Source: Promerops cafer (lineage: Eukaryota; Chordata; Aves; Passeriformes; Nectariniidae). From it: a stretch of 64,000 nucleotides of DNA. The notes under the pieces are model-generated. The model had not been told where the DNA came from. It saw nothing but the letters and a program-made list of their open reading frames with translations, and did no database searches. The DNA lies in contig VZSE01015292.1 of NCBI GenBank assembly GCA_013398275.1, positions 1,585,539 through 1,649,538 on the forward strand, read 5' to 3'. Position numbers and translations under genes: made by a program. Below, in pieces: positions 23,001-32,706 of this stretch (its first letter is position 1; every line of letters begins with the position of its first letter).

Positions 23001-25456
23001 AATAAAATGTGAAAAACAATACCTCATCCAGCTCCTGAAGTGATTTGTGGATCCCATCAGCCCCATCCAGTTAGAGACAGCAAAAGATAAAAGGGAAAAA
23101 AGAGACATAGGACAGATATAGGGCATGGTCAGTTGAGAAAATACTGATTTATTTTTAAAGCATGATGGTTTACCAAGAACAAACAAACTGGCTTTTAAGA
23201 CATGGTTAATCAATAAATACATCATGATATTGCATTTTAAGTCAGCATTTTGCTTAATGCACCAACTTCTAAAACAATATTTCAGTTCCTTGGTAAACAG
23301 CAAGAACACAAGAGATCAAGTGCAGAGCTTGGTTTATTTTACAAAGTAATTGCACAGTGAAGTTTCTAAATACTGGAATGTCAGGCAGAAAAGCTGCAAT
23401 AGAATACAGTGAAGAATGACAGCAAGGGCAGTCTGACTGCAGCACTCAGCATTCAATGGGTTTGATTATGATTGGAGGGGGCCCAGAGAAGCTTTTGTAG
23501 GACATTTATTGACAAACACCCCAGTTCTCACAGGAGCAAACAGACAGCAAAAGACAAAATGCTAAAGCAAATGTTCAGTCACTTCTGTACACGCTTGAGC
23601 TGTGCTCTGCTTTCAGGAACATTAACTCTGCAGGGATCTGAAAAAACACACAAAGACACGGATCTGCACCTTCCCTGTTCATCAGTCCTTGCACTGGGGA
23701 GGGGATGTGTGAGCAAAAGGGTATTTCACTCCAAGATTAACAAAGTCAGACCTAAAATTGGACAAAATCCTTGTGGTTTAACAAAGCAGCACCAGCTGAT
23801 GATCTCTGAGGAGATTCCCCAAGCTTTTGGAACAGGACTCTACTGTTAAAGATGCTCTTTGATTGTCTGAGTTTCGGAATGCAATTCTTGACAGAGAGTT
23901 CTCAGAGCACAGGATTTCTCGAGGACAAAGCTGGAGATGAACTAAGGGAAGCTGAAGTGCTGCAGGCTGGGATTTGCCACCCTGGCCTGCTGGCACACAG
24001 CAGCTCTGCCTGGGGCACCACCCAAGGGAAAACTGCAACTCTAAAACACAGGCACCTAAAACCATGAAAGACAAGCAGCTCACACTGACACTTTTGGCTG
24101 CAACAGCTCACTTGTAGTGACTGTGGGACTCTGAAATGCCCACCAGGGCCAAAACCTACTCCTTTCACCCAGTGCACAGATGGACAGCTTCCAGTCACTG
24201 AGAGCCTCCATTGCATTTGAGTGAGCAGCCCAGCAAAACCCTTCAATTAATGTTAACAAACACTGCAAATAAATATTTGATGCAGGTGCTAAATGTTATT
24301 GCACTGGCTGCTGAGTAAAGTGCCATTCCATTGCTCAGGAGCAGAGAGTTCAAAATATCCCTACTTCTTCTAGGTGATATTTTAAAAAACACAAGGATCT
24401 ACAGAAGTGACATTAAAAAAATGAACAAGGACTAAATGCAGAGCCAAAGTACACATGTAAAATACAAATTACTATTGACATTCCCTGTTCTGCAAATGCA
24501 ATTTAATACACAGCTTATTAGACATAGGTGTAATAAAGTTAGCAATGAACAAAGACCATTGCCAGCAACAGGAAGCACTGCTTTTCCTAACAAAAATGCA
24601 TTAATGTGAAGCTATTTAGAGTGATGAGACTGCCAGCAGACATTTACTGGTGGCTATGACAAATAAATGATGAATTTAAACACAAAGTGTGAAAACCTGA
24701 GCAGAGCTGAGCTGCCAAGCAGCCCATCACAGCCTGACTAGCTCAAAACCTAATAAAAGTTACAGAATCTCCTCTGAACCAGTAACTTTTGGTAGTTTCT
24801 GCAAAGAGGAGTTACACTAGAATCTGCTGACTCTCCTCTCTCACAGATGTGTTTGAGTATCATTTGTATTTAGGGATAAATTAGAAGGGTCATGAACATC
24901 AGAGCAGTTATGAGAAATTTAAGCAATGGGAATAAACTACACCAGTGTATTTAACAGTGCCCAGAGTGAGGTGAATAGAAGAGTTCTGCTTTATTAATTT
25001 ATTTCTTTTTGGAGGTAAGGAGGCATCAAAACCCTCCTGTCAATGCTAACATGAAGCTATCAGAACAGTAAGTGATTTATTATGCACGAAGCGAACACAG
25101 ATCTCTTCTATTCCTTTAACGTGAAGGAGTGGGAAAATAGGAATCAACAGGGTAGGGAGGGACGGGCAGAGGGAGAAAGGTCGGGGAGGGGGGGTTTGAG
25201 GAGAGGGTTCAGAGGAACGGGAACCGGGGCGGGTGAGGGGCCGGGGCAGGGCGGGGCACGGCACGGCCGCCCGGCAGCCCGGGGCGCGGCGAGTACAGAA
25301 GGATGAAGGGAGGAGACTCACCGCAGCAGCCATGCTACGTGAATTCAGAGGGCTGGAGGAGCCGAAACTACTCACTTGCTCGGCCAGCAGCTGCCGGCTC
25401 TGCACCGCGTTGTTCCGCAACAACAAGAACGCGTCCGTGAGACGCCGGGTGGCCAT
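16948..25456 (-). CDS. STX16: STX16, syntaxin-16 (Qa-SNARE), complete coding sequence
   Basis: The joined exons, in order, are 25456-25322, 23034-23023, 21980-21873, 20900-20760, 20220-20058, 19134-19043, 18898-18755, 18241-18161 and 17052-16948, giving 326 residues (human 325). All introns are GT-AG and in frame. The N-terminus (MATRRLTDAF) is the peptide that in syntaxin-16 and yeast Tlg2 binds the SM protein VPS45. An Habc-type helical region spans about residues 70-200, the SNARE helix about 227-292 with the zero-layer Gln at 265 (MIVEQ), then a tail anchor at about 303-323 (MLVILILFVIVIVLIVVLIG) and only three trailing residues. Syntaxin-16 works at the trans-Golgi network with syntaxin-6, VTI1A and VAMP4 in endosome-to-Golgi fusion. 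The start is in a strong context (GCCATGG). Two alternative splicing choices at the 5' end predict four products. Confidence 0.97.
18161..18241 (-). CDS. STX16: STX16 exon 8 (C-terminal half of SNARE helix)
   Basis: A 27-codon exon, GTVLDRIDYNIEQSC to GLKQLHK, phase 0, acceptor TTTAG and donor GTAAGC. It carries the SNARE layers C-terminal to the zero layer. Confidence 0.96.
18755..18898 (-). CDS. STX16: STX16 exon 7 (N-terminal half of SNARE helix)
   Basis: A 48-codon exon from GFTDDQLALVEQNTLMVEE through IRQIVQSISDLNEIF to GAMIVEQ. The final codon (CAG, Gln 265) is the predicted zero-layer glutamine that defines a Q-SNARE. Donor GTACAT. Confidence 0.96.
19043..19134 (-). CDS. STX16: STX16 exon 6
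   Basis: A 92-base exon completing the Arg codon, then MKNREERSKHFFDTS and the acidic linker VPLMDDGEDDTLYDR before donor GTAAGT. It forms the flexible segment between the Habc domain and the SNARE helix. Confidence 0.96.
19885..20010 (+). mobile_element. MIR-like SINE remnant
   Basis: The plus strand has the order typical of MIR: a degraded GAACCAGAAACTC segment, then CTGTGTGCATCACTTAACC, CCTCTGTGCTTCAGTCTTCC and a tail ending CACACCTCAGTGAG. It lies in an STX16 intron, opposite to the gene. The match is to the remembered MIR core. Confidence 0.6.
20058..20220 (-). CDS. STX16: STX16 exon 5
   Basis: A 163-base exon from LFHRCQRAVQVLQSRSRT to HAQSDYLK plus the first base of a split Arg codon (C|GT). 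Acceptor CTCAG, donor GTAAGC. It encodes Habc helices. Confidence 0.96.
20760..20900 (-). CDS. STX16: STX16 exon 4
   Basis: A 47-codon exon from IQYDIARVKQKMKELASLHD to EITTQEITQ, acceptor TTTTAG and donor GTACAG, phase 0. It encodes the first long helix of the Habc-type domain. Confidence 0.96.
21873..21980 (-). CDS. STX16: STX16 exon 3
   Basis: A 36-codon exon from LADDRMALVSGISLDPEA to KWVDGADE between acceptor TGTGCAG and donor GTGAGT, phase 0. It leads into the N-terminal three-helix domain. Confidence 0.96.
23023..23034 (-). CDS. STX16: STX16 exon 2, 12-nt microexon (ELDE)
   Basis: The minus strand reads CTTCAG|GAGCTGGATGAG|GTATTG, encoding Glu-Leu-Asp-Glu. These four residues are exactly those found in human syntaxin-16 between IAA and LADDRM. 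The acceptor has a poor pyrimidine tract and a CTAAC branch-point candidate (23070-23074, minus strand) about 36 bases upstream. Being 12 bases and phase 0, it can be skipped without frame change. Confidence 0.88.
25322..25456 (-). CDS. STX16: STX16 exon 1 (start codon; two nested donors)
   Basis: ATG is at 25456-25454. The long form has 45 codons ending SMAAA before donor GTGAGT at 25321. An internal donor, also GTGAGT, at 25375 would end the exon at LAEQ (25376) after 27 codons. Both ends are phase 0, so either can join the microexon or exon 3. The extra segment VSSFGSSSPLNSRSMAA aligns with the 17-residue segment VSSHITSSPLHSRSIAA of human long isoforms, with one more Ala here. Confidence 0.95.
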
Positions 25457-25519
25457 GGCCCCCCGCCCCGCCGGGCCCGAGCCCAGCGCGGGGCCCGCGG
25501 CAGACGCGGCGGCCGCCCC

Positions 25520-25591
25520 TCAGAGGGTCGGGGCGGAGACCCGTCAGAGGGCCGTGAGCGGGACCGCTCAGAGGGCCGGGCCCGGGACGCC
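25520..25591. repeat. Three 24-bp tandem repeats in the STX16 promoter
   Basis: Units at 25520-25543, 25544-25567 and 25568-25591 each begin TCAGAGGG followed by a CG-rich stretch. They are direct repeats of equal length lying 64-135 bases upstream of the STX16 start codon. Confidence 0.85.
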
Positions 25592-25721
25592 CCTGGGCGG
25601 GACCGGGACCCCNTTGTGCAGCGCCCGCCGCCTTCCGGCCGCCCGCCCGCACCGCTCCGCCCGGGACCGCGGCCGCGACAACAGAGTTCCGGCCCTCCGG
25701 GGGCCGGGGCAGCAACGCCCA

Positions 25722-26150
25722 CCTCCATGTCCGTGTCCATGTCCATCGACACGGCCGTCCCCATGTCCGTGTCCATCCCCACGGCCATCTCCATGTCCGC
25801 GTCCATGTCCATAACACGGCCATCCCCATGTCCATGTCCATCCCCACGGCCATCTCCATGTCCATGTCCATATCCATGTCCATCAAGACGGCCATCCCCA
25901 TGTCCATGTCCACCCCCAGTCCATCCCCACGTCCATCTTCCCGTTCTTCTCTAGTCCATCCCCACATCTATCCCCTGTCCAACCCCATGTCCATCCATAC
26001 GTCCATCCCCACGTCCATTTCCATGTCCAGCCCCACATTATCCCCACGTCCATCCCCATGTCCATGCTCCGTCCATCCTGCATCAATTCCCAGTCCATCC
26101 CCAAGTCTATCTCCAGTCCAGCCCTTCATTCATCCCTACGTCCATGCCCA
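25722..26150. repeat. Hexamer-based minisatellite (GTCCAT-type)
   Basis: The plus strand is built from CCATGT and CCATCCCC words, grouped into longer units that begin ACGGCCATC and then CCATGTCCATGTCC. The array is most regular at 25722-25915 and decays towards 26150. Because the unit length is a multiple of three it creates long open frames on both strands (Met-Asp and Ser-Pro-Cys runs), which I regard as non-coding. Confidence 0.9.
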
Positions 26151-26250
26151 CATCCCATTTGTTTTTTTTCTTCTGAATCCTCCCCACTCCTTCCTTGCCA
26201 TTTCCTTTGCTTCCAGTCAATTTTCTGTTTTCCAAACAACGACACATGGC

Positions 26251-26271
26251 TTTTTTTTTTTTTTTTTTTTT
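26251..26271. repeat. Poly(T) run
   Basis: An uninterrupted tract of 21 T on the plus strand. No SINE body was recognised next to it. Confidence 0.95.
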
Positions 26272-27289
26272 CATGATCCCAACCATTCCAAACCCAGGAT
26301 GTTCCCTGAAAGTGAACAAGCCATTTAAAACAACAATATGGGGTTTGACTTTTCAGAAGAGACTTTTCAACACAGTGACTAAAATGACTTTCCCCAGCTG
26401 CTCTGTCAGTCCTAGTGTGGGGCAGATGTGACACGAGGCTTGGGCTCCCTCTGGTACATGCCATCCCTTTATTCCAAGGGACATCTGACAAATCCCCCAT
26501 GGAAACAGCACAGCCAGGGGAGCTGCTGCCCATGGATCATCAGGAGACTCCCTCACTTAAACCCTCAAAACACCCTCCCAAACCAAGCAGTATTTACACC
26601 TGGTAGGAAGAGGGACTGTAATCACAACCACATTTTCTGGAAATGTTATCTCATTTTATTTAACTGCCTGGGCAAACTTGTACTGTGAAAAATAGGGGGG
26701 AAAATTCCCTCTGCTATTATAAGATATTTGGGGAGTTTTCTTGAGCAGTCCTTCTACCTCAGAGGGAGAGACCTGAAACTTGGAATTTAGCAAGGAAATA
26801 AGCTCCAGCCATACCAGGCCGAACACACGCACTTCATTCTTCATGGTCTGGTGAAATCTGCTTTCACTTTGGCTGCCTGACAAAGGCTTTAAAAATATAT
26901 GTGTGTGCTTCATTTCTTCATGCTAATTTTTAATCTACTGTAACCATTTTTATACTATGAGAACAGCTAATGACCTTCCTGCCTTCTCTTGGCTCTGCTG
27001 CTGTGGCCAGAGGTCAAGAGAAATTTCTCCTGCCATCGGTGGTCTTGCCATGATCTTTCAGAAAAAACCCTTTTGGAATATCTCATTTGGATGGAGAACA
27101 TGAACCCAGTAGGAACCCCAATGTGCTGGAAGTTGGTACACAGCAGCAATTAACATATTTTGCTTTCTGATTTTTGCCAACTTAAAAAGTTTTGGATGTT
27201 GGGCAGGCTTGGAATTTATGCAGGGGCTATAAAAAGTATTTGGGACTTGTACACAGAGGGATAAAACTCTGCAAGGAATGGGTCCAGAC
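26272..27289. other. Intergenic, no feature seen
   Basis: Between the minisatellite and a fossil LINE. Short open frames only, none recognised. Confidence 0.6.
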
Positions 27290-27985
27290 TCGGTGAATAA
27301 CCACTTCAAAGTGAATATTAGGAATAAGCAAAGGGAGTGGAAGGAATGGAAAAAAGGATTAATCAAAGAAAACTACGTCTTAGAAGTTAGGAAGTGTAGG
27401 CATAAAGGGAAATGTGCCAGAAGTAAAGCTAAGGTAGATCTAGCAAAGGAAATTAAAACAAATAGCAAAATGTTCTTCAGGCATACATAGCAGGAGAGGA
27501 AGGAGAGGAGGGGGAGAGGTGGTGAAAGGGAGAGGCAGGACACAAATGAATGTATAATATGTAGTGGAAATGTACACAGAGGAAATGAATGCATGGAGAC
27601 AGAAATTACCTCATGCAAGTGGAACAAATCATCAAGATCATAATGCGACAATGATTTGGGCTAAATGATCATTACAGACACCTTTCAGCTGGAATATTCT
27701 AATTTCTGACTCAGACATCCAAGAGCACTTTATATCTGGCTGTGTAACAGCATCCCTGCATGAGCAACACAACACAATTTGAGAACAGGAAATATTCTTC
27801 CAGCTTTTAAAAAGAGAAAAAATGATTGAAGTCTGATCCAAATAAAATACAAGACTTTGGGATAAATTTAGCAAGAAAGAATAATAGCAGACATGATGGC
27901 AGAGAGAAATGGGCTAAAAGGCAACATGGATTTCTTTACTGAAGGTGGACAGTGCTGGACTAACCCAATGACTTTGTATGGTAGT
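27290..27985 (+). mobile_element. Decayed CR1-type LINE fragment (ORF2 linker and RT start)
   Basis: At 27308-27487 the plus-strand translation REWKEWKKGLIKENYVLE to AKVDLAKEIKTNSKMFF resembles the segment of CR1 ORF2 between endonuclease and reverse transcriptase. At 27920-27985 another frame reads FTEGGQCWTNPMTLYG, like the CR1 reverse-transcriptase block containing a GF..G..C.TNL motif. Stops and frame changes show it is long dead. The middle part is not recognisable. Confidence 0.55.
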
Positions 27986-30644
27986 TGGTTCTCATAACAG
28001 ACAAGAGCTGGTAAGAGTTCTATTCTGCCTGGTAATGACTAAATACAGGCTGGAAATGAGAGAATATGTTCAACCATCAGAGGAATTGGGTCCTGGTGTG
28101 TCCTCCCTCCAGGAATGGCAAGGGCAAACAACCACATTAGAATGTTGCACTTGATCTGATGATAAAAAGCCCAGATCATATTTTCCCCTCCTAAGACAGC
28201 ACACATCCCTAAATACATCTTCCAAGTGTGCCCTGGCAATGTTCAGGGCTGTTGCATGTCTGTGCCTAAGCCCTCGGCCGTAGGTTTGGAGCCTGTGTCT
28301 TCCTTTGCCCTTTTATCTGCTTTCTTAGTGCCTGTTCTCTGCTGCTGCTCCCAGTGAGCCACGAGATAGCAATGCTGCCTGCACTGGCACATTCCTGCAC
28401 CCACCTCCTCCCACAGGAGGGAACTTTCCAGTTACTACTGTGGCATTTGGATCTGGCTTCTGGTGGAAAAAACCACTCCATATTCAGAAGAACATTCTAT
28501 TTCGAGGTGAATAGATAAGCATACTTTTTATTATTATTTTTTTTTTAAATGGCAAGTTAATCAGAGACATATTTCAAACTCCACCTTTTAAACTGCAAAC
28601 TCCTTTGCTTGTGCTTAAAAACTCCTTCACTGTGGTCCTGTGCTTGTATCACTGTTTGGGTACCCAGACCATGTGAAGGGAGCAGACCTTATGCTCCAGT
28701 GATCAGATGAAGGTCAATCCCCACGATGTTTTATCTTGTGTAATTGAGTAGATACACGGAGGAGGTGAAATATTGCACTCTTTTGAAGCCTGAGCAATCA
28801 GCTTGTGCCAAATTCAGGATTAATGGACCATGAAGTGCATTTTGCCCTGAAAAATCCCACCATCTTTTTGCAGATGGAACACTTCTCTGCCAGAGAAATT
28901 CTTCTGCAGGAGGATTTCTGGAGAAAAAAGCAGCAAAGTGTCTGGGTTACCTCTGTCATTGCTGGAGGTGCGTTCTCTGCATGGGAATTGAGGGGCTCCT
29001 GGGAAAACTGATCATATTCTTGCCTTTGTCTTGCTGCAGAAGAATTTCAGGTTTTAGGGCTGTCAAACTCACAGTTTCCTGAGCAGGTTAATCGCTGAGC
29101 CAGGGTTGGTTTGTCCGGGGAACTGGAGCTTCCCGAGGTTTGCAGTGGGTGTGATTCTGACAGCATCTCTGTAGATGGTGCTGCAAGGCAGGGAGATGGG
29201 AACAAGAACTGCCTGTGCTGATTTTAAAACTCAAGTCCCTTGGTTTCTCAACCAGCTCTTGGTATTCCAGCTTCCTTACAAGAAAATGAGACATAGTTGC
29301 CCATAATGTCTTCATTTTGATGAGCTATAATCTGAATGAACACATTGGAAACAAACAGAGGAGAACTGTTATTTTTTCTGGGTTCAAACAGCTGACATTC
29401 TGTAACTCTGCCTGGAAAACTGCTGTTGAACAAACTGGCTTTTCATATTGATCTAACTGTACCAGCATTTTAACAGCAGATTGTGGAATCTAGTGAATTC
29501 CAGAAAAAAATCTGAAAAAGAATAATAATTTGGTCATGCAGAGATACTAAATAATGGATGTTTAAGTAATAAAGAGAAAGAAATTCACATCTCTAAAGGG
29601 GCTCTGTCCTTTTTTGCTCAATGTCAAGTGTTGCCTTGAGTTCAGCTGCTCTTCTGCACACTGAAAAATGGTAGAATGGATCCTGCAAATGTGTCTGTAC
29701 TCCTCCCCTGCTACTGAAATGCAATCAATCCAGGTGGAATCAGGTCTTACTTTAAGCTGGGTAGGCAGTGAAGACTGATGTGTCTGCTTGGAGGGCTGGG
29801 AGGAATTTTTTAATCAAAATTCAGCTGCATGGATTTGGTGTTTACAGGCAGACATACTTCACATACATAATTACACAGGCAACCTTGTTCAAAGGCAGAT
29901 GTGAGGGCACAGTCTTTGAGTTTGTACCCCAGTCTCATGACAGACTAATAATGCCTGTGGTACTTAAACAATGGAACAACTCTGTCATCTAATATTGTGC
30001 AAAATTCCTTCCCCCAGCTGGGCACTATATTAAATCTTCTGTGTCACCATAGTGTAGGTCACCTCTGCAGCAAAGATAAAAGGTTGCTTATTGTAGACAT
30101 TTATATCTCTGCTTACCCTAATTCTCTCTCCAGTAGTCACATGAGGATATTCTGGTTTTAAATTGAGCTATCAAATACAAAAATGTGTTAGTGGTCTCTT
30201 ACTTGTAAGGTATATATAATTTTAGATCCAGGTGGGACTCCTAGCATCATGGATGTGGTTTTTAGCTGAGCAAAAGTTGTGGGGCTGGAGGTATGGCAGT
30301 AATTAGATGTTGATGTGCAGAGAGAGTGTGAATTCAAGCTGTTCTGTCCCCTAAATGTTTGCTACTGACCATAGTGAGGATGTTACCCTGCAATTTATCT
30401 ACCACAGTGCACTCTGTGAGTGCTTCCCTCATGCTTCAGTGCGAGTCACTCAGTTCAGTCACTGACAGAGCAGCTTCCCCTGAGAGGCCAAACCTCCACA
30501 GACAGCACAGCAGACATTCAAGGGTCAAACAGCACCGTGCCTGCAGTAAGAGAGAAGAGAAATGTGTTGTTTACATCCTGGGGCAGACTCCCACAGTACT
30601 TCAAGTACATCCAAACATGAATAAAATGTAGTCAAAATAAGTAG
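27986..30644. other. Intergenic, no feature seen
   Basis: A T-rich run is at about 28527-28548. No exon-like block or repeat family was recognised. Confidence 0.6.
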
Positions 30645-30770
30645 ACAAGAGCAATATTATTATTCCCCTTTTAGACATGAGGCTCCAAGGCATGAGGAGA
30701 TTCAGTGAGCAGTTCTCCTGCAGATATGTGTAATGTAAGAGCTGGCAATAAAACACAGGATTCATCGTTA
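30645..30770 (-). mobile_element. MIR-like SINE remnant, copy A
   Basis: Reads as the complement of the MIR core and tail: ATTATTATTCCCC, TTTTAGACATGAGGCTCC, then a degraded GTAATGTAAGAGCTGGCAA. Adjacent to copy B in the same orientation. Confidence 0.45.
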
Positions 30771-30890
30771 CTGCCCTTTTACAGATGGAAAAACTAAGTC
30801 ACAGAACAACAGTGGCTTGCTCAAGGTCGTACAGGGTATTCGTAGCAAACCCAGAACCTGAATCTGGAGCTGCTGAATCCTGGTCAGCAT
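30771..30890 (-). mobile_element. MIR-like SINE remnant, copy B
   Basis: Better preserved than copy A: CCCTTTTACAGATGGAAAAA, CAGTGGCTTGCTCAAGGTCG, TACAGGGTA and CCCAGAACCTGAATCTGG follow the order of the complement of MIR. Confidence 0.65.
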
Positions 30891-32160
30891 TTTTCCTAAG
30901 GGAATCGTGGATAAAGAGATTAATGTCAATAATTTCCCTCAAAGCAGCAGAGTTTCAGTAAGAGAAGAAAGACTGTTCCAGAAAAATATGCCTCTTCTTG
31001 TGTTAGAAAAAGAAGCTTAGACTCCAATATCCCCAGCAATTCATACCTATGTTCTTGTTATCCTAATTAGTGGCAATGTTCCACTTCCAGAAGGTTTTAT
31101 CTCTTTAAATTAGGTGGGTTTTTTTTCCAACTAATGAAATTAGAGGAGGCAATTCAGAAAGATGTATTGCAGTAGATCATGGTCTGACATTCATTCCAGC
31201 AATAACAACTGTTATCAAAGAAAGATCTTTTTCATAAATGTAGGAAACAAGTCAGGCTAATAAAGACATGAATAGGTTTTTGCACATTACAATGTAAAAA
31301 TAATCAATGAAACAGCAAAAAAATCAAGTCAGAAAGTCTGCCTAATGAGTGTTATCTTGCACAGAAGTAGTCTGGTTCTGCTTTATAATGATTGCATTTA
31401 GCCATAAATCATTCTGAAATGAGGGAATTTCAATGCCAGTTGGGAGCAGCAGAGGGCACGTAAGAGTGGGGTCCTACTTAACAAATCTTCACTTTTTTTT
31501 TTTGGCCTAGATCTTCCTGTAGGGTGAGGAACTGTAAATACTGATTTTCTTAATGAACTGGTGCCAGTTATTACCAAGTGGGTGTCCTGTGGTGAAGAAA
31601 TCTTAGATTTCCAGGCTGGTTTTCTGTCACTTAGGACTGCTGCCTGCAGCTGCTGTGTTATGCCAAGATCCTGCTGTATGTGGTGTTTATTGCTATTCTC
31701 AGACGTGCTTGGAAATAGGAAATGATAGAACCTGAGATAAGTACAGAGGTGATGTAAGAGATGATGTGCAAGGAAGGAAACTGGACCAAGCAAAAAAAGT
31801 TTATTAGACCAAGAGGAGCAAGGCAGGGAGGGGGGCAAGAGCGGCTGCTGAGAATGGCCATGGGGAGATGATGAAATCCCCTTTCTGCCATAAATAGCAT
31901 CACAGTAGGGAAAAAGACCAAAAAACCCAGAGCAGACCATACGTCTGAAATCAAAACAGAGGGATTGCAAGGAGCATCAGAACAGCAGCTCCAAGAAATG
32001 AACTGGTTTTTTCTTTCTCTTTTCTTCCTGTTGCCCAGATAAAAGAATTACAGTGTCTCCACCATCTGAGAACTTCCACTACCCAGAGCCTCGTGGAACA
32101 TATCCTATGGTGCCCAGTTTGAAGAAACTGAGGCAAGGGATTGTGATGCTGATTTGACAA
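30891..32160. other. Intergenic, no feature seen
   Basis: Holds a long open frame on the minus strand (31970-31398) that I could not relate to any family. It ends exactly at an LTR boundary. Confidence 0.55.
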
Positions 32161-32706
32161 TGTCCTGGTTTCAGCTGGAAGAAGGTTATTTTTTTCTGCC
32201 TAGTAGCTGGTACAGTGCTGTGTTTTGGATTTGGGATGAGAACAATGTTGATGTTTTAGTTGTTGCTGAGCAGTGGCCAAGGAATGTTCATCCTCTCATG
32301 CTGCCCTGCCAGCAAGGAGGCTGGAGGGGGGCACAAGAAACTGGGAGGGGACACAGCCAGGACAGCTGATCCCACAGACCAAAGGGATATTCCAGATCAT
32401 GTGGCAGCATGCTGGATAAAAAAAATGGGGAGAGTTAGCCATGGGGGTGCTGAGTGCTGCTTGGGGACTGACTGGACATCACTCAGTGAGTGGTAAGCAA
32501 TTGCTTTGTGCATCACTTGTTTTGTGTATTCTTTTATCATCATCATTATTATTATTATTATTTTCCCTTCCTTTTCTGTCCTAGTAAACTGCCTTTGTCT
32601 CAGCCCACAGGTTTTGCCTTTTTTCCAGTCATCTTCCCCATCCCACCATGGGGGATTGAGTGAGGGCTAGGTGGCGTTTTGCTGCCTGCTGGGTTGAAAC
32701 ACAACA
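32161..32706 (+). mobile_element. Solo LTR of an avian endogenous retrovirus
   Basis: Starts TGTCCTGGTTTCAGCTGG and ends GGGTTGAAACACAACA, i.e. TG...CA. The order of segments (CCTAGTAGCTGGTACAGTGC, GACACAGCCAGGACAGCTGA, GGGATATTCC, an ATT trinucleotide run at about 32534-32563, then CCTTCCTTTTCTGTCC) matches a common avian LTR I know from memory; the family name is not certain. The TATA-like and poly(A)-like positions look decayed (GGATAAAA and AGTAAAC). No internal retroviral sequence adjoins it. Flanks GACAA and ATTGG do not form an obvious target duplication. Confidence 0.85.

Larger units (their letters stand above)
17053..25321 (-). other. STX16: STX16 introns
   Basis: Intervals are 17053-18160, 18242-18754, 18899-19042, 19135-20057, 20221-20759, 20901-21872, 21981-23022 and 23035-25321. 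One MIR-like SINE lies in 19135-20057. The largest intron, 23035-25321, holds no feature I recognise apart from the GC-rich promoter edge at its upstream end. Confidence 0.7.
25180..25725 (-). promoter_or_regulatory. STX16: CpG island and promoter of STX16
   Basis: CpG-dense sequence surrounds the STX16 start codon and exon 1. GC boxes are present, for example GGGGCGGGG type runs within about 40 bases upstream of the ATG and several near 25224-25257. An ETS-type CCGGAACT is on the minus strand near 25684-25691. No TATA box is evident. One undetermined base (N) is at 25613. Confidence 0.8.

Noticed and set aside
25368..25967. Minus-strand open frame of 199 codons with Met-Asp and Trp-Thr runs overlapping STX16 exon 1
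   Set aside because: It is a by-product of the hexamer minisatellite and the CpG island. Its frame differs from the STX16 frame, and it crosses an N.
25233..26328. Plus-strand open frames rich in Ser, Pro and Cys
   Set aside because: Same minisatellite and CpG island; composition is that of the repeat words.
31398..31970. Minus-strand open frame of 190 codons
   Set aside because: No motif, no family resemblance, no signal peptide or splice support; consistent with chance.
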